Notes: generated from the sequence alone by a model not told the origin. Numbered from the stretch's first letter, positions 17,369 through 27,392 are shown. The stretch is DNA of 34,534 nt from Desulfocapsa sulfexigens (GCA_015662865.1 DQTH01000231.1:1-34534); one strand, 5' to 3'. A program made the numbers and translations.

Positions 17369-18628
17369 TCACATGGGCACAATCAGTTTGTTGGTATCTT
17401 CATTCCATGTCACAACAAGGTACCAGATCATCATTATGAAAGCGATCAGAGCAAGGGTTCCACCATATCCCAGGACATCAGGGAGATAGACGTATGATCC
17501 CAGAAAACCCTCTTTTTCCAGGCTGATTTCATCGGGTCCATAATTCTGAAACCATTTGGTCATCAGTGAATTGGAAATGGCAAAGAAAGGTACAACCATG
17601 ATGAGTTTTACCTGACCTTCACCCACGCGCCAGAGTGTACCGGAACCACAACCACCGGCAAGCATGGCGCCCAGTCCAAAAATAAAACCGCCAACCACAC
17701 TTCCCCAGCCAAATGTACCGCGTACATAGTTGGCAGGATGGAGTACCGGGTCTCCGCCATGGGCAACAGGCACACTGTATTTTAATACAACACCGCCGAT
17801 GGCGAGCAGCAGAATTGAAAGAGCAACTGATTTTGCAAGAGTGCAGTCACCGGTCATATGGGGCTCACGAAAACCCTGTACCATGCACCAGCGGCCGCGC
17901 TGCATGGTGTAACCAAGTGCAGCAGCAATCATGACAATTCCTGAGAGCGATGCGATATAGTCGCTGTCTTCATTTCCAGCATAGGTATTGGCTCCCCAGA
18001 TAAGAAGGGCAATGGCACCAATTGCCAGAACATTCTGAACTCCGTTGGGAACGTTTATGGTTCCGGAGCCGCCGTCACCCCATGAGATGTATTCCATTTC
18101 CATGTAGAGCATTTTCAGCCCGAGAAGGACGCCGGCAACGAGGCCGATCCACATTGTGAAACCATTTGCAGCAAGGTTTCCAATGGCATTATACATACCA
18201 CCAACATTACAGCCACCGGCAAATGTCGCACCAACACCCATCAGGATACCAGCAAGCACAGCTTTAACCATTTCCCGATACGGGGGAATCCGCAGGGCAA
18301 AATCTTTTCCAAGACAGGCGGAAATAAAAGCGCCGCCAATGAAACCGATACCGATTACTGAACCTGAACTTGTAAAAATACCTTTGGGTGCTTCATCGTA
18401 AAAACCAAGAAGTCCGTTTTCAGCCCCAATAACGGTATTCAATCCGTAAATAATCCAGTCGCCCCAGTTTCTGATGGCACCAACTGCTCCCCAGGGGCGC
18501 CACCATGCCATGATCAGCAGAGAGAGAAACGCAACAATGGCACCAGCCACCGTTGGATTCCACTCCGATTGACAACACGTTTTGTAAAGTGATTTCACCT
18601 TACCTCCCATTACACTTCCTTCACTCAT
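17369..18628 (-). CDS. yedE: YedE/YeeE-family sulfur-compound membrane transporter
   Basis: The 419-residue polytopic protein has about ten membrane segments and the duplicated YeeE/YedE motif. The two halves carry FAGGCNVGG (Cys140) and LAGGCGSGTLWR (Cys327), with further Cys in RGRWCMV (Cys248) and GDC (Cys262). In the thiosulfate transporter YeeE/TsuA such in-membrane Cys are essential to relay thiosulfate. YedE relatives next to TusA-like proteins have also been linked to selenium metabolism. Here it diverges from tusA-dsrE-type genes, so a role in moving a sulfur species across the inner membrane is most likely. Transcribed alone, from the promoter at 18857-18885 to a strong terminator. 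Confidence 0.88.
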   Translation of the reverse strand: MSEGSVMGGKVKSLYKTCCQSEWNPTVAGAIVAFLSLLIMAWWRPWGAVGAIRNWGDWIIYGLNTVIGAENGLLGFYDEAPKGIFTSSGSVIGIGFIGGAFISACLGKDFALRIPPYREMVKAVLAGILMGVGATFAGGCNVGGMYNAIGNLAANGFTMWIGLVAGVLLGLKMLYMEMEYISWGDGGSGTINVPNGVQNVLAIGAIALLIWGANTYAGNEDSDYIASLSGIVMIAAALGYTMQRGRWCMVQGFREPHMTGDCTLAKSVALSILLLAIGGVVLKYSVPVAHGGDPVLHPANYVRGTFGWGSVVGGFIFGLGAMLAGGCGSGTLWRVGEGQVKLIMVVPFFAISNSLMTKWFQNYGPDEISLEKEGFLGSYVYLPDVLGYGGTLALIAFIMMIWYLVVTWNEDTNKLIVPM

Positions 18629-18761
18629 ACTGCTCCTCCTTCCGTCAGATTAAATTAGTAACGGTTTACTTATATAGTGTTTATCCGGAAAGGATGCATT
18701 CTTCTCAGGCAGAGAGATAAATAAAATCAAACCAGAGAGTCCGACAGAAAATGCCCTTTTT

Positions 18762-18793
18762 GCATATATTTGATATTCCGAGGATAAAATTTT
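18762..18793 (+). repeat. 32-bp element shared with the dnaN-gyrB gap (family C)
   Basis: GCATATA, four differing bases, then ATATTCCGAGGATAAAATTTT; identical outside those four positions to 24801-24832. At this site the surrounding inverted arms seen at 24735-24883 are not evident, so this may be a fragment. Confidence 0.65.
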
Positions 18794-18856
18794 CCAGCTG
18801 AGAAAAGTCAGGGGGAAAAAACCTTTTCCGGACAGACACTATCTAAGTAAGAGTTT

Positions 18857-18885
18857 TCTTTACCCTTGCACACAACTTTTGTCAA
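18857..18885 (-). promoter_or_regulatory. Putative sigma70 promoter for yedE
   Basis: On the minus strand: TTGACA (18885-18880), 17-nt spacer, TAAAGA (18862-18857). It lies about 230 bp upstream of the yedE start, implying a long leader. Confidence 0.5.
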
Positions 18886-18995
18886 GTATCTAAGGTGTAA
18901 AAACGGTTTTTTGAACCTTCAAAAATAGACTATTTACCCAAAAAAACAACAAGTTAAATGTAAAGCAAACACTTGAATAGCCATTCACTTTGCCC

Positions 18996-19024
18996 TTGAC
19001 ATAATCTCCAGCCTAAAGTAAAAG
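18996..19024 (+). promoter_or_regulatory. Putative sigma70 promoter for tusA
   Basis: TTGACA (18996-19001), 17-nt spacer, TAAAAG (19019-19024), about 115 bp upstream of tusA. The -35 is perfect, the -10 is weaker. Confidence 0.5.
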
Positions 19025-19138
19025 TCTGACTGTTATCGTTTCAGTATACTGCAACGTATGCTGATGGAAGCCTATTTCAGACAGAAAACAATTACGTTTA
19101 TCAGTCTACCGAAACAAAATTTCCAGGAGGAACATCAA

Positions 19139-19396
19139 ATGAGTGACATCAAAGTTGCCGAAGACGGACTTGCTGTAGCTGCCACACTTGACGCGAAAGG
19201 TCTGAGCTGCCCCATGCCTCTTCTTCGTACAAAAAAAGAAATTGGTAAAATCGGATCCGGCGAGATCCTCCAGATTGACGGTACCGATCCCGGTTCCCGT
19301 AACGACATCCCAGGCTGGTGTGCCCGCGCAGGACACGAGTACCTTGGAGAGAAAGAGGAATCCGGTTATATCAGCTTTTTTGTAAAAAAAGGTTGA
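19139..19396 (+). CDS. tusA: TusA/SirA-family sulfur carrier protein
   Basis: The 85-residue protein has the family motif CPMPLLRTKKEI with the sulfur-carrying Cys24; a second Cys is at 61 (PGWCARAGHEY). TusA proteins pass persulfide sulfur to DsrE/TusBCD-type partners, either for thiolation or in dissimilatory sulfur metabolism. ATG 19139 follows a strong AGGAGG (19125-19130). A longer in-frame reading from 19058 adds residues with no family match and is rejected. It lies first in the plus-strand run, divergent from yedE, and its context fits the YTD cluster. Confidence 0.93.
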   Translation: MSDIKVAEDGLAVAATLDAKGLSCPMPLLRTKKEIGKIGSGEILQIDGTDPGSRNDIPGWCARAGHEYLGEKEESGYISFFVKKG

Positions 19397-19468
19397 TCGA
19401 TTAGCAAACCGGTACCTTAAAAGTTCATTTCATTTTTACTGTGAAAAGAATCTTATAAGGGTGCTTAT

Positions 19469-19508
19469 GCCTGGACACCTGATGTGCAGGCTGGTGTTAG
19501 TTTTTTTT
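19469..19508 (+). terminator. Possible attenuator between tusA and the DsrE-like gene
   Basis: GCCTG (19469-19473), bulge, CAC, loop, GTG, CAGGC (19487-19491), then eight bases and a run of eight T (19501-19508). An alternative ACACC/GGTGT stem ends nearer the T-run. The strong AAGGAGG of the next gene follows directly. Could lower downstream transcription relative to tusA; weak evidence. Confidence 0.35.
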
Positions 19509-19527
19509 ATAAGGAGGAAAAGACAAA

Positions 19528-19860
19528 ATGTCTGCTGATCCAAACAAAATCGCTATTTTTGTAACCTCACCGCAACACATGCGGCACGTGGTTGGTCTTG
19601 CCGAAGCTGCTAAAAAAGCCGGCAAACAGCCCATGGTTTTCTTTACCTATAAATCAATCCATTTGACCAAAGATCCCCGTTTCGCTGCTCTTGCTGAGTT
19701 GTGCGGACAGGATGATATTGCTATTTGTGCAGACAGTTATACATGCGAAGGGTATGACTCTGCTGCTGATATTCCTGCCGGTCTCAATGACAAACAGATG
19801 CGTACACAGGCATTCCACGGAGCTCTGCTCGACGAATGCGGCAAGTACATCGTATTATAA
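19528..19860 (+). CDS. DsrE-like sulfur-relay protein
   Basis: This 110-residue protein looks like the DsrE/DsrF fold. A first strand KIAIFVTSP leads to a helix of an alanine/lysine kind (VVGLAEAAKKAGKQP), a second strand MVFFTYKS and later Cys-bearing segments. Cys are at 59, 67, 73 and 104; Cys67 or Cys73 lies near where the DsrE/TusD active Cys is expected. DsrE/TusD proteins accept persulfide from TusA. It has a strong Shine-Dalgarno (AAGGAGG) and sits 12 bp before the next gene. The family call is from pattern memory; which Cys is active is not known. Confidence 0.75.
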   Translation: MSADPNKIAIFVTSPQHMRHVVGLAEAAKKAGKQPMVFFTYKSIHLTKDPRFAALAELCGQDDIAICADSYTCEGYDSAADIPAGLNDKQMRTQAFHGALLDECGKYIVL

Positions 19861-19872
19861 GGAGCTTATAAA

Positions 19873-20232
19873 ATGGAATCTTTAAAAGTATATATTCTGG
19901 TAGCTAACCGTATGTATAATGACGGTATCCGCTCCGCCTTGGGTCTTGCTGTGGAAAATCATTATGGCTATCCTGTAATTCTTAACGGTGAATTTCCCTC
20001 TTTCTCAACATACATGAAAGAGAATATCGCCTGGATCATGGACATGGAAGGTCAGGTATACAGCTGTGGTGCTCCGGTTCCTGAGGAGACATATGATGCT
20101 GAGTTGGAAGAAAATCTTATCAAAGAAATTGATCTTAAGGAACTTGGTGAAGCTATGCGTGAGGCTGATTACATCATCCCTTACGGTATTCCAAAGCAGA
20201 CCAATGAGCCACCACCAGCTTGTGCAGAATAA
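19873..20232 (+). CDS. Hypothetical protein of the sulfur cluster, possibly DsrF/TusC-like
   Basis: No named family is certain. The 119-residue product starts with a strand (KVYILVANRMY), then a helix GIRSALGLAVENH and a strand YPVILNGE, an order like DsrE/F proteins. Two Cys occur: Cys65 (YSCGAPVP) and Cys117 at the extreme C-terminus (PPPACAE), after a Pro-rich hinge. A Cys on a flexible tail recalls the sulfur-carrying tail of DsrC. It lies between the DsrE-like and the 57-aa genes with short gaps and its own Shine-Dalgarno (AAGGAGC). A role in sulfur transfer is inferred from context. Confidence 0.7.
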   Translation: MESLKVYILVANRMYNDGIRSALGLAVENHYGYPVILNGEFPSFSTYMKENIAWIMDMEGQVYSCGAPVPEETYDAELEENLIKEIDLKELGEAMREADYIIPYGIPKQTNEPPPACAE

Positions 20233-20243
20233 GGAGAGATACA

Positions 20244-20417
20244 ATGAAAATTTTACAGGTATATCGTTCAGCTCCCAGTGAAGAGACCAAAACACTGGTT
20301 GAAATTCTGAACCGTGATCGTGACGCAGATTCTTTTGATTTAAATGTTGATGCTCCAGATTATGACCAGCTCGTAGAAAAAATCTTTGCTGCTGACCAGA
20401 CTGTCTGCTGGTGGTAA
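20244..20417 (+). CDS. 57-aa protein resembling a shortened DsrH/TusB
   Basis: Start ATG 20244 has AAGGAGAG just upstream; the stop is TAA 20415-20417. The N-terminus MKILQVYRSAPSEET resembles the TusB start (MLHTLHRSPW), and the C-terminus PDYDQLVEKIFAADQTVCWW resembles TusB's DYTDFVRLTVKHPSQMAW. The roughly 35-residue middle of DsrH/TusB is absent. Cys55 is third from the end in CWW. I infer a minimal DsrH-like subunit completing a DsrEFH-type set with the two preceding genes. A longer in-frame reading from 20220 overlaps the upstream gene and lacks support. Final gene before a strong terminator. Confidence 0.7.
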   Translation: MKILQVYRSAPSEETKTLVEILNRDRDADSFDLNVDAPDYDQLVEKIFAADQTVCWW

Positions 20418-20443
20418 TAAAAGCTTTTTTCTCATAAAAGCGC

Positions 20444-20489
20444 AAAAGCCCCTCTGTAAAATTTTTTACAGAGGGGCTTTTTTTTTATT
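20444..20489. terminator. Strong rho-independent terminator ending the sulfur operon
   Basis: AAAGCCCCTCTGTAAAA (20445-20461) pairs with TTTTACAGAGGGGCTTT (20464-20480), followed by a long T-run on the plus strand. On the minus strand only four T follow, so it acts mainly on the plus strand, possibly also for the convergent gene. Confidence 0.92.
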
Positions 20490-20512
20490 TTTTTTTATAG
20501 ACCTGCAGGCTA

Positions 20513-22093
20513 CTATTCAAGCCGTACAGACTCACCCAGTTTTGGAACAAAGGCATCGTAACCCATTTCCCTGAGATACTCTGCAAAGGAGAGCGACTGC
20601 TCTTCCTCACCATGCACCACTGCAATTTTCTTCACGTTCAGGTTTGACTCTTTCAAGAAGCGGGTCATTTCGTTTTTATCACCATGGGCGCTGAATCCGC
20701 CAAGCTTTATAACATGAGCTTTAAGGCGGTATTCCGAGTTATGAAACTTTATGGTGGGAACCTCTCCCTTTCGTCCTGCTTCGGCATATTCCAGGCCAAG
20801 ATCCAGTAGTCTCCTTCCCAGTGTATTTCCTGCCATGTATCCCACAATGAGTACAGTATTTTTCCCATCCTCTATTTTATACCTCAGGTGATGAAGAATA
20901 CGACCACCCTCACACATGCCAGAGCCCGCAATTACAATGTGAGGTCGATCATCCCGATTCAATGCCATGGACTCCTCCACTGAACCGACAAAGTTGATCT
21001 CTTCAAAAAGAAATGGGTTTTTACCATTCTCAAGAAATGTCTCATGGGTTTCGTCATCATATGTTTCAGGATGCTCACCAAAAACTTTTGTCAGTTTATT
21101 TGCCAGAGGACTATCAATATAAATCGGCATTCTTGGTACTTTTCCTTCCATATAGAGTTCATGGAGGTAATAAATAATTTCCTGGGTCCTTCCATAGGAA
21201 AATGCAGGAATCATGATGGAGCCGCCACGTTTTTCGGTCTCAATAATAACGTTTTTGAGCATGGGTTTTAAATCCACAACCGGTTCATGCACACGGTTTC
21301 CATATGTACTTTCCATGATCATCAAATCAATATTTCTGTCTTCTTCTGCAAACTCCAGTGTCGGATCCTGGATAATTGGTTTATCAAAACGACCTATATC
21401 CCCTGTAAAAAGAATTGAATGATTTTTTCCTCTATCACGCACCTTTACATGTATCATTGCAGAACCGAGGATATGTCCGGCATCATAAAAAGTACAAACA
21501 GCATCCTTTCCAACTTCAATTTGATGTTGATAGGGATAACCTCTGAAATATTCCAGACAGTTTTCCACATCACCGGTTGTGTACAAAGGATCCACTGACT
21601 CAAGATGATATTTGGCAAGCAGGCGGTTTATTTCTCCACTATTCAGACGGTTTTTCTTTGATTGGAGGAGTTTTTTTATCTTTTTTGCTTCCCCGTTGGA
21701 AATTTTTTCGCCACTTGAATTACTGGCCCTCTTCTGCATAAAGTTTTTAACAGTTTTGTAATTCAGATATTGTGCATCTGATTCCTGGATTCGTGCAGAA
21801 TCATCGAGAAGATATACAGCTGCCTCAGCAGTTGCTCTTGTGCAGACGATTCGTCCGTTGAATTCATCTTTGGTGAAAAGTGGAATACGTCCACAGTGAT
21901 CAATGTGCGCATGGGAAAGCATAATGGACGATATCAACTCAGGTGCAAAAGGAATCACCCTGTTACGTTCAGCACTTTCTCGTCTTTTTCCCTGAAACAT
22001 TCCACAATCAAATAATAGCACATCATCATCTGTTACAAGCATATGCATAGAGCCTGTAACCTGACGAACAGCGCCGCAAAACACAATATACAT
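20513..22093 (-). CDS. Beta-CASP metallo-beta-lactamase-fold RNase
   Basis: The 526-residue protein has the metal motif HAHIDHCG (His61-His66), TGDIGRFDKP near 230, ESTYGNR, AFSYGRTQE near 294, AGSGMCEGGR near 386, and the beta-CASP/RMMBL end GGFSAHGDKNEM near 464. Such proteins are RNA endo- or exonucleases related to CPSF73/TTHA0252. A Lys-rich insertion at about 110-170 (KKIKKLLQSKKNRL) separates the first lobe from the rest and may bind RNA. ATG 22093 follows GGAGG; a longer frame from 22249 would overlap the upstream gene. Convergent with the sulfur operon; RNA target unknown. Confidence 0.9.
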   Translation of the reverse strand: MYIVFCGAVRQVTGSMHMLVTDDDVLLFDCGMFQGKRRESAERNRVIPFAPELISSIMLSHAHIDHCGRIPLFTKDEFNGRIVCTRATAEAAVYLLDDSARIQESDAQYLNYKTVKNFMQKRASNSSGEKISNGEAKKIKKLLQSKKNRLNSGEINRLLAKYHLESVDPLYTTGDVENCLEYFRGYPYQHQIEVGKDAVCTFYDAGHILGSAMIHVKVRDRGKNHSILFTGDIGRFDKPIIQDPTLEFAEEDRNIDLMIMESTYGNRVHEPVVDLKPMLKNVIIETEKRGGSIMIPAFSYGRTQEIIYYLHELYMEGKVPRMPIYIDSPLANKLTKVFGEHPETYDDETHETFLENGKNPFLFEEINFVGSVEESMALNRDDRPHIVIAGSGMCEGGRILHHLRYKIEDGKNTVLIVGYMAGNTLGRRLLDLGLEYAEAGRKGEVPTIKFHNSEYRLKAHVIKLGGFSAHGDKNEMTRFLKESNLNVKKIAVVHGEEEQSLSFAEYLREMGYDAFVPKLGESVRLE

Positions 22094-22145
22094 AGTAATT
22101 CCTCCAACAATTTTTCTATTATTTTCAATAAATTGATTTTCTTTC

Positions 22146-23234
22146 TTAACAGTTTTCCATAAGTAAATCATGAAAAACAGGTCTGAATTTTTTGATCTTC
22201 CAATTATCTCTGCCTGAATGAACACGGTTAGTGAGCAAAACCGCCACACATTCCTTCTCGGGATCTATCCAGAATGACGTACCGGTAAAACCAAGGTGAC
22301 CAACACTCTCCTTTGAAAAATATGTACCGCTACTGGATCCATTCTGTGAGACCATATCAAAACCCATGGTCCAGGTAGAATTCCCCACGCGCTTAAGAAT
22401 CCTTTGCAGAATATCATTTGAATAGGCAGGATGCTGCCCTCTACCCTTCCACTGATCAAGGAGTTGTTCACAAAAACATCGAACTCCCTTGAGTGTTCCA
22501 AACAGACCGGCATGTCCGGCAACTCCACCCAGCGCTCTGCAGTTATCATCATGTACCGTACCAAAAAGCATTTTTTCGCTCCATAAACACTTTTCAGTAC
22601 TCACATAGGGTTTATTTCCTTTTTTGTGTAAAGTCGGAAAAAAAAGGTCATTCTGAAGTTCCAGAGGTCTATATATGAGGGTATCTGCAAGTTCATCAAG
22701 ACCCTTGGCAGTTACCTTTTCTATAATCAGACCAAGCAGCATAAAACCAAGATCACTGTAACAGTGCTTTTTCCCTGGCTCTGACAGTAGGTTTTCTTCT
22801 AAAATCCTTTTTAATAGATGCTCTTTTCTATCCTTGTTCGGGACAGAAATCAGTTCCTTGAAATATTCTCTGTGAGGAACAAAGCCGGCACAGTGCGACA
22901 TGAGTTGTTGTATGGTTATATCTTTTTTATCGCTGGGACAGAACGAATAAACATCAGACAATCTGGTAAGAGGGGCAATTAAATTTTTTTCAAAAAGATT
23001 GAGTAAAACGGGAACAGTTGCCAGAGGTTTTGTAAGGGATGCAAGATCAAAAACATGATATTTACTGAGCTGTGTTTTGCGAAGAGTGCGTTCAGCAAAA
23101 CCATACCAACCATCCGAGCGATCATAGTCCTTACCTGACCATTTTGAAAAAGAAAAAGAGGCTCCTGAAAAAACATCATTATTTAAAGCCGTTACAAATA
23201 TATTATCTATTTTTTCGGCTCTTTTTTTATTCAT
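22146..23234 (-). CDS. Serine hydrolase of the beta-lactamase / class C esterase family
   Basis: From ATG 23234 the product has 362 residues. It has the acyl-Ser motif SLTK (Ser66-Lys69), YSD at 159-161 in the place of YxN, and GHLGFTGTSFW as the late HTG-like motif. This family covers esterases, D,D-peptidases and beta-lactamases. There is no signal peptide, so it should be cytoplasmic, which argues against a cell-wall penicillin-binding role. ATG 23234 follows an AAGGG at fitting distance; a longer start (23279) adds a poor segment. It sits 52 bp upstream of the nuclease gene, so they may be co-transcribed. Confidence 0.82.
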   Translation of the reverse strand: MNKKRAEKIDNIFVTALNNDVFSGASFSFSKWSGKDYDRSDGWYGFAERTLRKTQLSKYHVFDLASLTKPLATVPVLLNLFEKNLIAPLTRLSDVYSFCPSDKKDITIQQLMSHCAGFVPHREYFKELISVPNKDRKEHLLKRILEENLLSEPGKKHCYSDLGFMLLGLIIEKVTAKGLDELADTLIYRPLELQNDLFFPTLHKKGNKPYVSTEKCLWSEKMLFGTVHDDNCRALGGVAGHAGLFGTLKGVRCFCEQLLDQWKGRGQHPAYSNDILQRILKRVGNSTWTMGFDMVSQNGSSSGTYFSKESVGHLGFTGTSFWIDPEKECVAVLLTNRVHSGRDNWKIKKFRPVFHDLLMENC

Positions 23235-23593
23235 TAAAATGCCCTTATTACAACAACTCTTTGGAAAAGAAAAATTCACTAAAAAATCTTGTATTTTTAC
23301 CCGTTTTGCACTAGTATAATCACTAGTAAAAATGTTTATTATCGTATTGTTTTTCCATAAAAATATTTAATTATTTTTTTCTTTTTCAACAACTTTTCAA
23401 CAGCCTTTGTTAAAAGCTTATTAATAACTCAGTTGATAAGCTGTTAAAAACAGGAAATTAACAAATTTTCTCTTTTCTTTCACAACGCACTGTTTATAGA
23501 AATTTTTATTATTTTAATATGTTAAGTTTATTTTAAACATACTAACCGTCTTAATAACAATAATAAAAAGATTATTTAATAAAGAGATACCCC
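23235..23593. other. AT-rich gap upstream of dnaN, candidate origin region
   Basis: A very AT-rich, gene-free 359 bp. It holds TTTTCAACA twice (23383-23391, 23394-23402; 11-bp phase), and on the other strand CTTTTAACA (23416-23408), TTATCAACT (near 23439-23431) and TTTTTAACA (23450-23442). All are near the DnaA-box consensus TTWTNCACA, most with one mismatch at the sixth base. AGCTTAT (23415-23421) and ATAAGCT (23436-23442) form an inverted pair. CACTAGTA occurs twice, 12 bp apart (23309, 23321). dnaN-gyrB-gyrA commonly lie at the origin, but no dnaA is here, so this is a hypothesis. Confidence 0.4.
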
Positions 23594-24724
23594 ATGACAC
23601 TGAACTGTATCGTATCACGATCTGACTTAATGGAAGGTCTGAACAGCCTGCAAAATATAACAAACAAACGGGCTACCCTGGCCATTCTTTCCAATGTTCT
23701 CATAGAATCAACAGATGATGGTCTTATTCTCACAGGAACAGATCTGGAAGTAGGCTTACGAGTAAAAGTACCTGCTGAGATCCACGACCAGGGACTTTTA
23801 ACCCTGCCAAGCAAAAAAGTTTTTGAGATTGTACGTGAATCAGGAACTGATTCCATAACCATCCAGGAAACAGAGAACAGCTGGGTTATCGTATCTGCAG
23901 GTCTGAGTACTTATAACCTTGCCGGTATGCCAAGTGATGAATTTCCCGAATTTCCGGAATTTGATGAAGACAATTTTGTTTCCTTTGAAGCCGGTATTTT
24001 TGCAGACCTCATTGATAAAGTAATTTTCTCTGTGGCCAATGAAGAGGAAAATGCCTACTCCCTGACAAATGTTCTCTTTGAAACAGAAAAGAAAGATGAC
24101 AGATCCTATGTACGAATGATCTCATCGGATGGTCATCGTCTTTCCATCATGGAAAAAGATGTGGCAGCGGATATTGATCTTCTAAACATTCAGTCGGGAA
24201 CGCTTATTCCTAAAAAAGGTATTCAGGAGTTGAAAAAATTCTGTTATAACTGTGATACGGTTGAACTTTCTTTTGAAGAAAAACAGCTTGTCGCCAGGGA
24301 TAATGAATCCATCATGGTTATTCGCCTGAAAAAGGGTGAATTTCCTCAGTACAGTGCTATTGTTGATGCTGTCCAGCTTGAGAATAAAATACAGATTGAA
24401 AGAAATCCCTTTCTTGATTCACTCAAACGAATCAACCTTTTCACTGAAGATATTTTTCATACCATTCAGCTGGAAATTGAAAATGGAAAGATGATTCTCA
24501 CTTCACAGAATGTTGATCTTGGGAATGCAAAAGATGTGCAGGATGTCAAATATGACGGCGAACCGCTTCTCCTCGGTTTCAACTGCCGTTATTTTATTGA
24601 TGCTCTCCAGGTAATGGAATGTGATGTGGTCGATGCCTATATCAATTCCAATAACAGTCCCTGCCTGATGAAGTCAGATATTGATGAAGGGTTTTTGAGT
24701 ATCATAATGCCCATGCAGCTCTAA
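23594..24724 (+). CDS. dnaN: DNA polymerase III beta subunit (sliding clamp)
   Basis: The 376-residue clamp has three repeated domains. Typical segments are KRATLAILSNVLIES near 30, LEVGLRVKVPAEI, SSDGHRLSIME near 175, and the C-terminal DIDEGFLSIIMPMQL, matching the PMRL-type end of the family. It encircles DNA and tethers the polymerase. Length fits the family (about 366-380). Usually preceded by dnaA and followed by recF; both are missing here, and gyrB follows after a 234-bp gap holding a palindromic element. Confidence 0.95.
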   Translation: MTLNCIVSRSDLMEGLNSLQNITNKRATLAILSNVLIESTDDGLILTGTDLEVGLRVKVPAEIHDQGLLTLPSKKVFEIVRESGTDSITIQETENSWVIVSAGLSTYNLAGMPSDEFPEFPEFDEDNFVSFEAGIFADLIDKVIFSVANEEENAYSLTNVLFETEKKDDRSYVRMISSDGHRLSIMEKDVAADIDLLNIQSGTLIPKKGIQELKKFCYNCDTVELSFEEKQLVARDNESIMVIRLKKGEFPQYSAIVDAVQLENKIQIERNPFLDSLKRINLFTEDIFHTIQLEIENGKMILTSQNVDLGNAKDVQDVKYDGEPLLLGFNCRYFIDALQVMECDVVDAYINSNNSPCLMKSDIDEGFLSIIMPMQL

Positions 24725-24734
24725 AATTATTCAC

Positions 24735-24883
24735 TATAGGGTGCCTTGAATAATTAGGATTTTCGCTCAAAATCGAGGCATACAAAAATTTTTAACACAG
24801 GCATATACATAATATTCCGAGGATAAAATTTTGAGCATAACGAAGAGATTGAGCGAAAAGACGATTTTTCAAGGTAGCCTATA
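24735..24883. repeat. 149-bp inverted-repeat element between dnaN and gyrB (family C)
   Basis: Left arm 24735-24770 begins TATAGGGTGCCTTGAA and ends TTTTCGCTCAA. Right arm 24849-24883 is its imperfect inverse (TTGAGCGAAAA ... CCTATA). The 78 bp between contain a second inner pair (GCTCAAAAT / ATTTTGAGC) and the 32-bp segment shared with 18762-18793. MITE-like or structured intergenic element; no coding potential. Confidence 0.7.
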
Positions 24884-24898
24884 AAATTAGTTATTTAA

Positions 24899-27373
<2,475 letters not shown>

Positions 27374-27392
27374 CCCTCCACAAGGGGGTATA

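Larger units (their letters stand above)
18629..19138. other. 510-bp divergent control region of the sulfur cluster
   Basis: No gene is supported here. The gap holds good -35/-10 pairs in both directions (annotated), the 32-bp element shared with the dnaN-gyrB gap, and a direct repeat of TATCTAAG (around 18840 and 18887) flanking the yedE promoter. The centre is AT-rich. Such length between divergent genes suggests regulated expression. Confidence 0.55.

Noticed and set aside
17369-19396. yedE-tusA as a selenium-metabolism pair (YedE/YedF)
   Set aside because: No selenium gene (selA, selB, selD) lies nearby, while DsrE-like genes do. The sulfur reading explains more.
23309-23328. CACTAGTA direct repeat as a start of a CRISPR or iteron array
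   Set aside because: Only two units of 12 bp are present, too few and too short for either.
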